Part shown: positions 45,390 to 53,298 of the stretch, one piece after another
How positions within the stretch are numbered: the first letter of the stretch is position 1
Layout of the letters: each line of letters opens with the position of its first letter
Source of the DNA: Blastopirellula sp.
Lineage (GTDB): Bacteria > Planctomycetota > Planctomycetia > Pirellulales > Pirellulaceae
NCBI GenBank assembly: GCA_002733575.1
Contig: NVWB01000010.1
Location: 1-64,000, forward strand
Reading direction: 5' to 3'
DNA length: 64,000 bases
The notes under the pieces: generated by a model
Seen by the model: the letters and a program-made list of their open reading frames with translations, nothing else
Databases searched by the model: none
What the model was told of the DNA's origin: nothing
Made by a program: the position numbers and the translations under genes

Positions 45390-47762
45390 TTAATTTCGAG
45401 TGTTCGTTTCGTTCAAGTTCAACAACGCACGAGCCACAGCCGTCCAAGCGGCCAGTTCGGTTGCTTCCACTTCTTGCGAGGCTTTTGCTTGCCCGATGGC
45501 AATTAACTTTTCGGCTTCTTTCTGATGTTCAGAAAAAATGGTCCGCTCTTGTTTCAGTAGTTGATTCAGCAACTTTAGTTCAGTGGCATCCGCAGTCCTC
45601 GAAACAGCATTTAGAAAACCAAATTGCAATCGCTCGTGATCATTCATTCCACCTTCCGATAAAATCCGCTCCGCAAAGCTGCGAGCCGCTTCAACAAATG
45701 TTGGGTCGTTCAACGAGACTAATGCGGCCAGTGGGGTATTGGATCGTGTACGCTGGGCCGTACACTCTTCTCGGCTCGGGGCATCAAATGCTTTCATCAT
45801 CGGATGCAAGAACTGACGCTGCCAATGCACATACACGCCACGCCGCCATTGACGGGTATCGGTGTGGTGCGAATACTTTCGTGTGGGAAAGTTCATGTGC
45901 TGATAGTAGCCGGCTGGCTGGTAAGGTTTTACGCTCGACCCACCATATTCAAGATTTAACAGACCTGAGATTGACAGTGCGTTATCACGAATCATTTCTG
46001 CCGGAAGCCGAAAACGTGACTGCCGGGCATAGAGCCGGTTGTAGGGATCTCGCTGTTGTAGTTCATCACTGGCTATCGAAGACTGGCGATACGCCTTGCT
46101 CATTACAATCAATTTAACCATGTGCTTCATATCCCAACCGCTTTCGTAAAACTCTACGGCCAAGTTATCCAACAATTCAGGATGAACGGGTACTTCGCCC
46201 TGCCCTCCCAAATCGTCCATCGTTTTGGAGATTCCGACTCCGAAAAACAGATACCAAAATCGATTGGCAAACACACGGGCCGTTAACCCACCGGTTCCGT
46301 TTTTCGTGTCAGTCAGCCACTTGGCAAGATCTAACCGCGTTGCTCGATCATCACCTTGCTTGACTGTGCCCATGAATTCAGGAATCGCTGGCTCGACAAT
46401 CTCCCCTGTATCATCTAACCAGTTGCCTCGTGGTAACACGCGAATCACTCTTGGCTCAATAGCAACGGTGACCATTGTCTTCCTCGCTGCTTTTTTCAGC
46501 GAGTTCAACTTGGCCTGTTTTTCATCCAGCATTTTCTTGTTGGCTTCTGCACTGGCTTCGTCTGCTTTCAAGGCTTCGATCTCGGCCTCTAAGCCAGCAA
46601 TTGCTTCTCGTTCTCGGCGAGTATGCACCACTAACTCAGGCGGTCTCGCGGTAGGCAAAGAATTCGAACCCTTTTTGAAATGCTGTGCTTCATCGACATC
46701 CGCAAAAAACGAGACTATCGAGTAAAAGTCTTTTGCCGTGTAAGGGTCAAATTTATGATCATGACATTGTGCACAACCGATAGTCGCGCCCATCCATACG
46801 TTCGAGAAATTTCGCACACGATCCGCCGCGTAGATCGCCAGATACTCTTTCGGTTGCACTCCCCCTTCATGCGAAGTTTGAAGCAGCCGATTGTAACCCG
46901 TGGCGATTTTCTGATCGATGCCGCTATTGGGCAACAAGTCGCCCGCTAGTTGTTCGGCGGTGAATTGATCAAACCGCATGTTGTCGTTAAACGCATCGAT
47001 GACCCAATCTCGATACGGCGTAATATTCTGATCTTGGTCGCCGTGATAGCCCACGGTATCGGCAAATCTCACTAAGTCTAACCAATAGGTGGCCATGCGT
47101 TCGCCATATTGATCGGAAGCCAGAAGTCGATCAACCAATTTGGAATAAGCTTGCGGATCTTTATTTTTGACAAATTGTTTGACTTCTTCCGCACTCGGGG
47201 GCAGACCTGTTATGTCAAAATAAACACGCCGCATTAACGTCACACGATCAGCTTCTGGCGAAGGCGTCAGCCCTTCTTGCTTCAAACGGTCATAGATAAA
47301 CTGATCGATCCACTGTTTCGACCAATCTTTGTTTTCAACCTTGGGAGCCGGATGTCGCTTCGGAGGAACATAGGCCCAAAAGGGATCGTACTCGGCTCCT
47401 TGCTCAATCCAGCGTTTGAACAACGTGATTTCAGTGGCACTTAGTTCTTTGCCCGAATCAACCGGCGGCATTCGCTCATCGACATCAGCACTCGTAATGC
47501 GAGCAAACAGGTCGCCTTCGTTTGGGTTGCCAGGCACAATCGCATAATCATGTGCTGCTTCTTGCGTGTCCAATCGCAAGTCGGCCTCGCGATGTTCAGG
47601 GTCCGGTCCATGGCAATAAAAACATTTGTCCGATAAAATTGGGCGAATGTCGCGATTAAAATTGATCGGCTTCTCTTGAGCATGTACAGGCAAGTTTGCC
47701 AATAGAACGAAAGCCCAAAAGGGGAGAGAAAATAACGGCTTGATTTGATTGCGAGTATTCAT
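45390..47762 (-). CDS. PSD1 / DUF1549-DUF1553 planctomycete protein
   Basis: 790 residues from the ATG at 47762 (a GTG six codons upstream is possible). A signal peptide is followed by a cytochrome-c-like heme motif, CFYCH (residues about 46-50), and then the DUF1549 region (WIDQFIYDRLKQEGLTPSP, RVYFDITGLPPS). A coiled-coil-like charged segment follows (about 400-440), and the C-terminal DUF1553 (TDTKNGTGGLTARVFANRFWYLFFG, DPYNRLYARQSRFRLPAEMIRD). It is secreted and paired with DUF1501. Paralogues are numerous in planctomycetes. Confidence 0.92.
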   Translation of the reverse strand: MNTRNQIKPLFSLPFWAFVLLANLPVHAQEKPINFNRDIRPILSDKCFYCHGPDPEHREADLRLDTQEAAHDYAIVPGNPNEGDLFARITSADVDERMPPVDSGKELSATEITLFKRWIEQGAEYDPFWAYVPPKRHPAPKVENKDWSKQWIDQFIYDRLKQEGLTPSPEADRVTLMRRVYFDITGLPPSAEEVKQFVKNKDPQAYSKLVDRLLASDQYGERMATYWLDLVRFADTVGYHGDQDQNITPYRDWVIDAFNDNMRFDQFTAEQLAGDLLPNSGIDQKIATGYNRLLQTSHEGGVQPKEYLAIYAADRVRNFSNVWMGATIGCAQCHDHKFDPYTAKDFYSIVSFFADVDEAQHFKKGSNSLPTARPPELVVHTRREREAIAGLEAEIEALKADEASAEANKKMLDEKQAKLNSLKKAARKTMVTVAIEPRVIRVLPRGNWLDDTGEIVEPAIPEFMGTVKQGDDRATRLDLAKWLTDTKNGTGGLTARVFANRFWYLFFGVGISKTMDDLGGQGEVPVHPELLDNLAVEFYESGWDMKHMVKLIVMSKAYRQSSIASDELQQRDPYNRLYARQSRFRLPAEMIRDNALSISGLLNLEYGGSSVKPYQPAGYYQHMNFPTRKYSHHTDTRQWRRGVYVHWQRQFLHPMMKAFDAPSREECTAQRTRSNTPLAALVSLNDPTFVEAARSFAERILSEGGMNDHERLQFGFLNAVSRTADATELKLLNQLLKQERTIFSEHQKEAEKLIAIGQAKASQEVEATELAAWTAVARALLNLNETNTRN

Positions 47763-47891
47763 ACCCTCTATTCTACTCACTAGGCTCTAAATTACAGCAG
47801 GTGATCAGTCTTTCTCTCAAGTTGCATTTCCAAGCCACCTCAGCGACAATAGATCAAAGCTTGCATCTACCAACTTCAAAAGGCAATTCTC

Positions 47892-48908
47892 ATGCGTAAT
47901 CGTTTATTTGTTCTGGTTGTCCTCACTCTCTGTTGTTTCAATTTGTCATACAAACACAAATGTGTGGCAAAACCGCCCAAAGTTTTTACTTCTGTTGTCG
48001 TAACTTATTATGGCTACGACGACTGTATCCGTCTGCAAAACAGCACAACCAGTGTCACACTTTGTCCCTCGGCTGGTGGCCGGGTTCTCCAGTATTCGGT
48101 GAACGGAAAAGAGGCCCTGTATCTACCGCCAGGCTCCGAAGGCTGGACTGATTCGCCCAGCAACCAAGGGAAACGGGGCTCGATGCACGCTGGCCGATTT
48201 GATATCGGCCCCGAGGTGACTATCGCCAAACATCCAAAACTATGGCAAGGCGTCTGGAAAGGACAAATCACCGGCACGCATTCTGCCCGGCTCACGAGTC
48301 AAAAAGATGAAGCCACCGGCGTCCGCTTAATCCGAGACTTTGAACTAGCGGCCAATTCTACAGAACTGAAATGCACACAGACGATTGAGAACATTTCCGA
48401 TCACAATATCGACACCTGTCATTGGAGCCGCACGTTTGCACCCGGCGGCGGAATTTGTGTCGTTCCCTTAAGTGGGCCAAGTCGGTTCCCTAACAAATAT
48501 GTGATGTACACACCTGCTCCGCTGATCAACTATCTGCCTGAAGATAAAAACATTCGTGTCCATGACAACTATGTTGAAATCACCGGTGTACCGGAATTCC
48601 CCAAACTTGGTTTCGATAGCTATGCCGGCTGGTTGGCCTATTTGATGCCGAATGATTTGATGTTCGTCAAACGCTACCCAACCTATCCCAATCGCGTCTA
48701 TAACGAAGTGGCCGGACTCACGCTCAGCATCTGGTATCCAGATCGTCCGATGGTCGAACTCGAACCGATTGGCCCTGCCCAGCGTCTGGCACCTGGCCAA
48801 TCTGCTTCGTTCACCGAGACTTGGTATCTGTTACCTCACAAGTTCCCCAAAGAAACCCGAACCGCCGATTGGGAAGTGATAAAAAAACAAGTCGATGAGT
48901 TGAAGTAA
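47892..48908 (+). CDS. Galactose-mutarotase-like protein (DUF4380-like)
   Basis: 338 residues with a signal peptide (to about 27). The fold is suggested by LQNSTTSVTLCPSAGGRVLQYSVNGKEALYLP, the start of the aldose-1-epimerase-like beta-sandwich. GGRFDIGPE-like and the C-terminal WYPDRPMVELE parts resemble DUF4380. It probably binds or epimerises sugars outside the cytoplasm. The 118-nt gap to the divergent PSD1 gene could hold a shared promoter. Confidence 0.65.
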   Translation: MRNRLFVLVVLTLCCFNLSYKHKCVAKPPKVFTSVVVTYYGYDDCIRLQNSTTSVTLCPSAGGRVLQYSVNGKEALYLPPGSEGWTDSPSNQGKRGSMHAGRFDIGPEVTIAKHPKLWQGVWKGQITGTHSARLTSQKDEATGVRLIRDFELAANSTELKCTQTIENISDHNIDTCHWSRTFAPGGGICVVPLSGPSRFPNKYVMYTPAPLINYLPEDKNIRVHDNYVEITGVPEFPKLGFDSYAGWLAYLMPNDLMFVKRYPTYPNRVYNEVAGLTLSIWYPDRPMVELEPIGPAQRLAPGQSASFTETWYLLPHKFPKETRTADWEVIKKQVDELK

Positions 48909-48910
48909 TG

Positions 48911-48958
48911 ATCTTTGCACCTTCGCAAGGTGATTCCTTGGCGCTCTTTGCGCAAAGA
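48911..48958. terminator. Possible terminator / small hairpins
   Basis: CACCTT-CGC-AAGGTG, 10 nt after the mutarotase-like gene, followed by CTTTGCGCAAAG. Neither has a strong T-run, so the termination role is uncertain. Confidence 0.35.
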
Positions 48959-49080
48959 CCGAACAGGAAACACCGAAGGTTCTGATTGTAGGAATTAGCT
49001 GTTCTGTTTTCTTAGAACAATTTTATATTCCGTGTTCCGAGTACTTATGAAAAGCGTCCCTTTGTTTCCATTTGTTCTCA

Positions 49081-49348
49081 GTCCCGTTAGGGACGATATC
49101 ATGTAGCCAGGGAATTCATTCCCTGGAGTAGATTTACCCCGATTCAAGAAAGCCCCGGACGGGGCGACATTGGGCCAATCAAGGATGCTTTGGCTTCTCA
49201 TTGCCGATTTGTGGTTGAACTATTGTTGTTTTACAGCTTGAAAATGGCGTTTTGTATCGATATCGCCCCAGCCGGGGCTTTGAGGATTTGGATTTTTATC
49301 TTCCTGGTGCTAAAGCACCAGGCTAGGTGACTTCGTCCCTTTCGGGAC
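49081..49348. repeat. Composite palindromic element R6, copy 1
   Basis: 268 bp bounded by GTCCCGTTAGGGAC and GTCCCTTTCGGGAC, both small palindromes. Inside are CCAGGGAATTCATTCCCTGG and AGCCCCGGACGGGGC hairpins and a unique-looking centre with ACAGCTTGAAAATG. It aligns with the reverse complement of 58396-58648. It fills one third of the 796-nt gap between the mutarotase-like gene and the sensor kinase; the rest of that gap has no recognised feature. Confidence 0.85.
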
Positions 49349-49704
49349 TAAAAAAACTAACTCAATTTGAGCCATTCATTCATTAAAAACCGGAATGGCA
49401 ACTCTTGAAATGCTCTAGAACGCAGCTTTTCGTTAAAAGCGGCATTCTAAGACATACCGTATTCCTGTCCTATACTTTGATCGCTGTGCTGAATGTTCTG
49501 CTGTGCAAAGAAAGGGAGCATTCGATCAAGAGAAATTGGAGTTGACTGTACACCCGCTACATTCACCTTGATCCTACGACTGCCTATTTAAAGTTCATCC
49601 TGTCCTCACTTCTGAGGTCCGAACAAGACTAGGCATGTCTACCATCAGTCCCTCTAATTCTCTGAAAGCATCAACTCCTATCGACTTCACAACAGAGATG
49701 CACC

Positions 49705-51942
49705 ATGAACCGTGTAAAAATTGTCGCTTTTTCAATAGCTTTTACTGCCTGCATGTCTTTTGGTGCGGTGCTTGTGACTATCTGCTTAAGTTACAACGCA
49801 GCTTATCAACAAACACAACGACAGTTGACTGATACGGTACAAAGCCATGCCAATCTAATCGCATCTGTTACTCGGTTTAATCATACTCATCACGAACATA
49901 TTGACTCAAGGTCTGCAACTCTTAGCCAAATTGTCGATGCACATCGTCTGGATATCGGTTTCGGCGAAACCGGTGAATTTGCCATGGCCGAACTCCAAGG
50001 CGAATCTATTCATTTTTTAATGAGTCATCGTCATAAGATCAAAGATAATTCAAGAGAACGTCAAGACATTGTTCCCATGGCAGGCACAGAGGCCGAACCG
50101 ATGCGACTGGCATTGCGAGGTAAAGCGGGAACCATCACCGGACTTGATTATCGAGGGGCCACTGTATTGGCGGCCTACAAACCGGTTGAAGAATTAAAGA
50201 TCGGGCTCGTGGCGAAAATCGATCTAGCCGAAATTCGTCGTCCATATATTAAGGCCGGGCTGATCTCCTTCGTGGTTGTAGCTCTACTGTCTTGGCTTGT
50301 TGGAATTGTCGTAGTGAAACCTTTGGCATCACGTTTAGCCGAAAGCACCGCACGGATGGCGGCAATCATTGAGACTGCTACCGATCCGATAATTACTATT
50401 TCAGGTACAGGTATTATTGAGTCTTATAACTCTGCTGCAGAACGACTCTTTGGGTATTCAGAAGCTGAGGTGTTGCATGAGAACGTCAAAATGCTACTGC
50501 CTCCAGACTACCGTGATGGGCATAATGGGCACTTAGAGCGTTTTGCCAACACGGGCGAGTCAAGCATTATTGGAATAAGTCGAGAGGTCGTTGGGCAACG
50601 AAAAGACGAGTCCACATTTCCTGTGCTTCTATCGGTCAGTCAAGTCGCTCTCGAAGATAACACGATTTTGTTCACCGGTATTCTTCGTGATCTTACAGAA
50701 CAGAAAAAACAGCTTGACCGAACTGCTAAAGCGAACTACATGGCAGCCGCCGCTGATACTGCGAACCGTGCCAAGAGCGAGTTCCTCGCAAATATGAGCC
50801 ATGAGATTCGCACGCCCATGACCGCGATTCTTGGTTTCAATGAAATCCTACTCGAAAATGTGAATGAGCCTGAATGTATCGAAGCGGCACGAACTGTGAA
50901 AGAAAATGGCGAGTTCCTCATTAAATTAATTAACGAAATCCTCGACTTATCAAAGATCGAATCCGGCAGACTGGAAGTTGAACAGATCAACTGTTCTCCG
51001 CAAGGAATTGTCTCCGAAGTCGCCTCGTTAATGAGAGTACGGGCCACAGCAAAGGGTTTGCCGCTTAATGTTCAGTTTGACGGCCCTATTCCTGAAACGA
51101 TTTGCAGTGACCCCACACGACTTCGTCAAGTGCTTATCAATATCGTAGGCAATGCCATTAAATTTACTGAAACAGGATCAGTCGAAATCGTGACTCGATT
51201 CCTGCATGAATCTGTGAATGACCAAAAGCTTCAATTCGAGATCTCTGATACAGGCATTGGAATCCCGGAAGACAAGTTTGAAAAACTGTTCTTGCCGTTC
51301 TCTCAAGTCGACAGTTCAACCACACGAAAGTTCGGGGGAACCGGACTTGGATTAGCCATTAGTAAACGCATGGTAGAACTGCTTGGAGGAGAAATTGCTG
51401 TTTCAAGCACTGTTGGGGAAGGCACCACCATCACCGTCACAATTTCCACTGGTTCACTGCACAATGTTCGCTTGATTGATGACGTCGTGAAATCGACTGC
51501 TGATTTAGAAACGAAAGAGGTCGCTGAAAAAGCAATAACTGAACTGACCGGTTTGCGTATTCTACTTGCGGAAGATGGACACGACAATCAACGCTTGATT
51601 CGCTTCATTTTAAAGAAAGCCGGGGCCGATGTTACGGTGGTTAAAAACGGACAACTTGCGTTTGACTTGGCAACCATTTCAGCCAACGAAGACTGCCCCT
51701 TCGATGTCATCTTTATGGACATGCAGATGCCGGTACTAGACGGATACTCGGCAACCAGACAACTTCGTGATTCTGGATACACCCGCCCCATCATCGCCCT
51801 GACGGCCCATGCCATGAGCAGCGACCGCCAGAAATGCCTCGATGCCGGCTGCAATGATTACACAACCAAACCGATTGACCGAACGAAACTGATCGACCTG
51901 GCTGCACGTTATGGAAGAACGCTAAATCTTGAAACTGTCTAA
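49705..51942 (+). CDS. Hybrid sensor histidine kinase with PAS domain
   Basis: 745 residues. Helix 1 (about 8-30), an extracytoplasmic cache-type sensor (about 31-185) and helix 2 (about 187-212) lead into a PAS domain (about 222-340). The HisKA domain has FLANMSHEIRTPM (phospho-His about residue 370). The HATPase domain (about 470-590) has IVGNAIKFTETG, DTGIGI and GTGLGLAI. A C-terminal receiver (about 617-735) has FMDMQMPVLDG with the phospho-Asp. The output is unknown because no separate response regulator is adjacent; a phosphorelay to a distant partner is likely. Confidence 0.93.
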   Translation: MNRVKIVAFSIAFTACMSFGAVLVTICLSYNAAYQQTQRQLTDTVQSHANLIASVTRFNHTHHEHIDSRSATLSQIVDAHRLDIGFGETGEFAMAELQGESIHFLMSHRHKIKDNSRERQDIVPMAGTEAEPMRLALRGKAGTITGLDYRGATVLAAYKPVEELKIGLVAKIDLAEIRRPYIKAGLISFVVVALLSWLVGIVVVKPLASRLAESTARMAAIIETATDPIITISGTGIIESYNSAAERLFGYSEAEVLHENVKMLLPPDYRDGHNGHLERFANTGESSIIGISREVVGQRKDESTFPVLLSVSQVALEDNTILFTGILRDLTEQKKQLDRTAKANYMAAAADTANRAKSEFLANMSHEIRTPMTAILGFNEILLENVNEPECIEAARTVKENGEFLIKLINEILDLSKIESGRLEVEQINCSPQGIVSEVASLMRVRATAKGLPLNVQFDGPIPETICSDPTRLRQVLINIVGNAIKFTETGSVEIVTRFLHESVNDQKLQFEISDTGIGIPEDKFEKLFLPFSQVDSSTTRKFGGTGLGLAISKRMVELLGGEIAVSSTVGEGTTITVTISTGSLHNVRLIDDVVKSTADLETKEVAEKAITELTGLRILLAEDGHDNQRLIRFILKKAGADVTVVKNGQLAFDLATISANEDCPFDVIFMDMQMPVLDGYSATRQLRDSGYTRPIIALTAHAMSSDRQKCLDAGCNDYTTKPIDRTKLIDLAARYGRTLNLETV

Positions 51943-52100
51943 TATCATAGAGCGTCATACATCTTTTTTCAGTTCTCTCGATTCAAATTCATCTTCTACC
52001 GCGAACCTTTACTTTGATTGGGTTTCTAGGTAAACTGGATTAGTACAAAACACAGAAATAAGTATCTCAGAGCAGATTGGCTGCTTAATAAAGGAAGACG

Positions 52101-52847
52101 ATGTCTAAGTCAAAACTGAATCAAATCATCGCTGTAGTCAACGGTAAGAAATCACGAGGGCAAAAAGATCTGACTGAAATCTATAAGAAGCTCCAAAAAC
52201 AAACCCTATTCGATGGACTTTCACGCACTTATCAACCACTTGATGAAGAAGGTGAAACCCAGCCGCCAGAAACAAAAAACATACAGTACAAAGCAAATCA
52301 AGCGATGGAGGAAGCCCGGGCCGCACTGCTAGATTTATTCGATGTTACAGCCACGCAAGATTGGGCCAACTGTCAGGCAAAGGCCGATGTAAAAGTCGAA
52401 GGGCAAGTCATTTTAGAAAGCGTTCCAGTCACCTATTTGTTGTTCGTAGAAAAACAACTTATTGACTTGCACACATTTGTTGGTCAACTTCCTACACTTG
52501 ATCCTGCGGAATCATGGCATTGGGATGAAAATGCAGACTGCTTTGCCTCGGAAACAACCTTTAGCAATCGAACTAAAAAAGTTCCACGTAGCCATGTGCT
52601 AGTCGAACCGACTGAGCATCACCCAGCACAAGCAGAAATGTATCATGAAGACGTCAAAGTAGGCGAATGGCGAACAACCAAGTTCTCTAGTGCCCTACCG
52701 GCTCAAGAGAGGAACGAAATTCTTGGGCGAATTCGTAAATTACAAGAAGCGGTGAAATTTGCCCGCGAAAAAGCAAATAGCATGGAAATTGAGGAGATTA
52801 AAACTGGAAACAAAGTCTTTGACTTTGTCTTTAGAGCACAGTCTTAG
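52101..52847 (+). CDS. Protein upstream of permuted tRNA-like genes
   Basis: 248 residues, soluble, with AAGGAAG five nt before the ATG. Helical N-terminus (NQIIAVVNGKKSRGQKDLTEIYKKLQK), a mixed middle (TYLLFVEKQLIDLHTFVGQLP, WHWDENADCFAS) and a helical C-terminus (ERNEILGRIRKLQEAVKFARE). I recall a similar uncharacterised family (DUF7873) in phages and actinobacteria, but this is unverified. The stop codon is only about 20 nt before the first tRNA-like half, with the terminator at 53232 as the first on that strand, so protein and RNAs are probably one transcript. Function unknown. Confidence 0.65.
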   Translation: MSKSKLNQIIAVVNGKKSRGQKDLTEIYKKLQKQTLFDGLSRTYQPLDEEGETQPPETKNIQYKANQAMEEARAALLDLFDVTATQDWANCQAKADVKVEGQVILESVPVTYLLFVEKQLIDLHTFVGQLPTLDPAESWHWDENADCFASETTFSNRTKKVPRSHVLVEPTEHHPAQAEMYHEDVKVGEWRTTKFSSALPAQERNEILGRIRKLQEAVKFAREKANSMEIEEIKTGNKVFDFVFRAQS

Positions 52848-52867
52848 TATTAGATTTAGATTAACAA

Positions 52868-53008
52868 CAGTAGCCTTCAGTGCAGGTTCGATTCCTGCCC
52901 TCGACACTTTTACTCTATAACTGATCCGAAATGTTCAGGTATCAAGTAAAACTTTCAATACCTATTTAATTTTGTCGAGGTAGCCCAACTGGCAGAGGCA
53001 AGTTACTG
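52868..53008 (+). tRNA. Permuted tRNA-like unit 1 (3' half before 5' half)
   Basis: The 3' half (52868-52906) carries the T-arm GCAGG-TTCGATT-CCTGC (52882-52898), the acceptor strand CCTCGAC (52899-52905) and discriminator A. After a 67-nt linker with hairpins, the 5' half starts with acceptor strand GTCGAGG (52974-52980), perfectly complementary over 7 bp. TA (positions 8-9), the D-arm GCCCAACTGGCAGAGGC with A14 and G18-G19, and the 5' side of the anticodon stem follow. The end of the 5' half (AGTTACTG) can pair with the start of the 3' half (CAGTAGCCT). The anticodon cannot be fixed. No CCA is encoded, as in tRNA-Arg. It could instead be a decaying tRNA. Confidence 0.6.
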
Positions 53009-53078
53009 CTCAGATTAAGATTATCGCTCTAGACTAACTATGCACCGTCCCCTGTTAAATCGAGAGTCAAATCCACCC

Positions 53079-53165
53079 TTCGTTGAGATGCCGGTTCAAC
53101 TCCGACTCCCCGCTCTTACTAAATGCGTCCTTAGCGGGGATAGCTTAATCGAAAAGCGCTGCGAA
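53079..53165 (+). tRNA. Permuted tRNA-like unit 2 (3' half before 5' half)
   Basis: The 3' half has a T-arm GCCGG-TTCAACT-CCGAC (53090-53106, one C-A mismatch) and the acceptor strand TCCCCGC (53107-53113). After only 20 nt the 5' half begins GCGGGGA (53134-53140), a perfect 7-bp complement. TA at positions 8-9 and a D-arm GCTT-AATCGAA-AAGC follow (53143-53157; the GG pair is replaced by CG). CTGCGAA of the 5' half pairs with TTCGTTG (53079-53085) over 7 positions with one U-U and one G-U. The anticodon is not clear. This is the same order as unit 1. Confidence 0.55.
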
Positions 53166-53231
53166 TTTCAAACTAAAATTTGACTTAAACGGATAAAGTT
53201 AGCAGGTCGCGTTACGTGCCAGTGCAAACCG

Positions 53232-53266
53232 CCCCCGGTCTAAGGGTATTAGGCCGGGGGTCTTTT
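53232..53266 (+). terminator. Intrinsic terminator of the tRNA-like operon
   Basis: A 12-bp GC-rich stem (CCCCCGG-TCT with the matching AGGCCGGGGG) closes a 5-nt loop and is followed by TCTTTT. It is the only strong terminator between the 52101 gene and the convergent gene at 53299. The region 53166-53231 before it has a short hairpin (TCAAA-N6-TTTGA at 53168-53183) and no gene. Confidence 0.92.
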
Positions 53267-53298
53267 AATGCGCAGTTTCAGAATAAAGAATAGTAATT

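Noticed and set aside
52868-52906. tRNA 3' end as an integration (att) site
   Set aside because: A duplicated tRNA end would explain one 3' half, but a second 3' half followed by its own matching 5' half makes two independent att remnants improbable, and no integrase is near.
52848-53231. Group I intron halves around the tRNA pieces
   Set aside because: I could not find a convincing P3-P7 core or a U-G splice pair. A hairpin at 53162-53182 resembles P1 but lacks the G-U pair. A covariance search would be needed.
52868-53266. Permuted tmRNA (ssrA)
   Set aside because: The 5' halves have normal D-arms and no tag reading frame or pseudoknot-rich region follows; there are two units.
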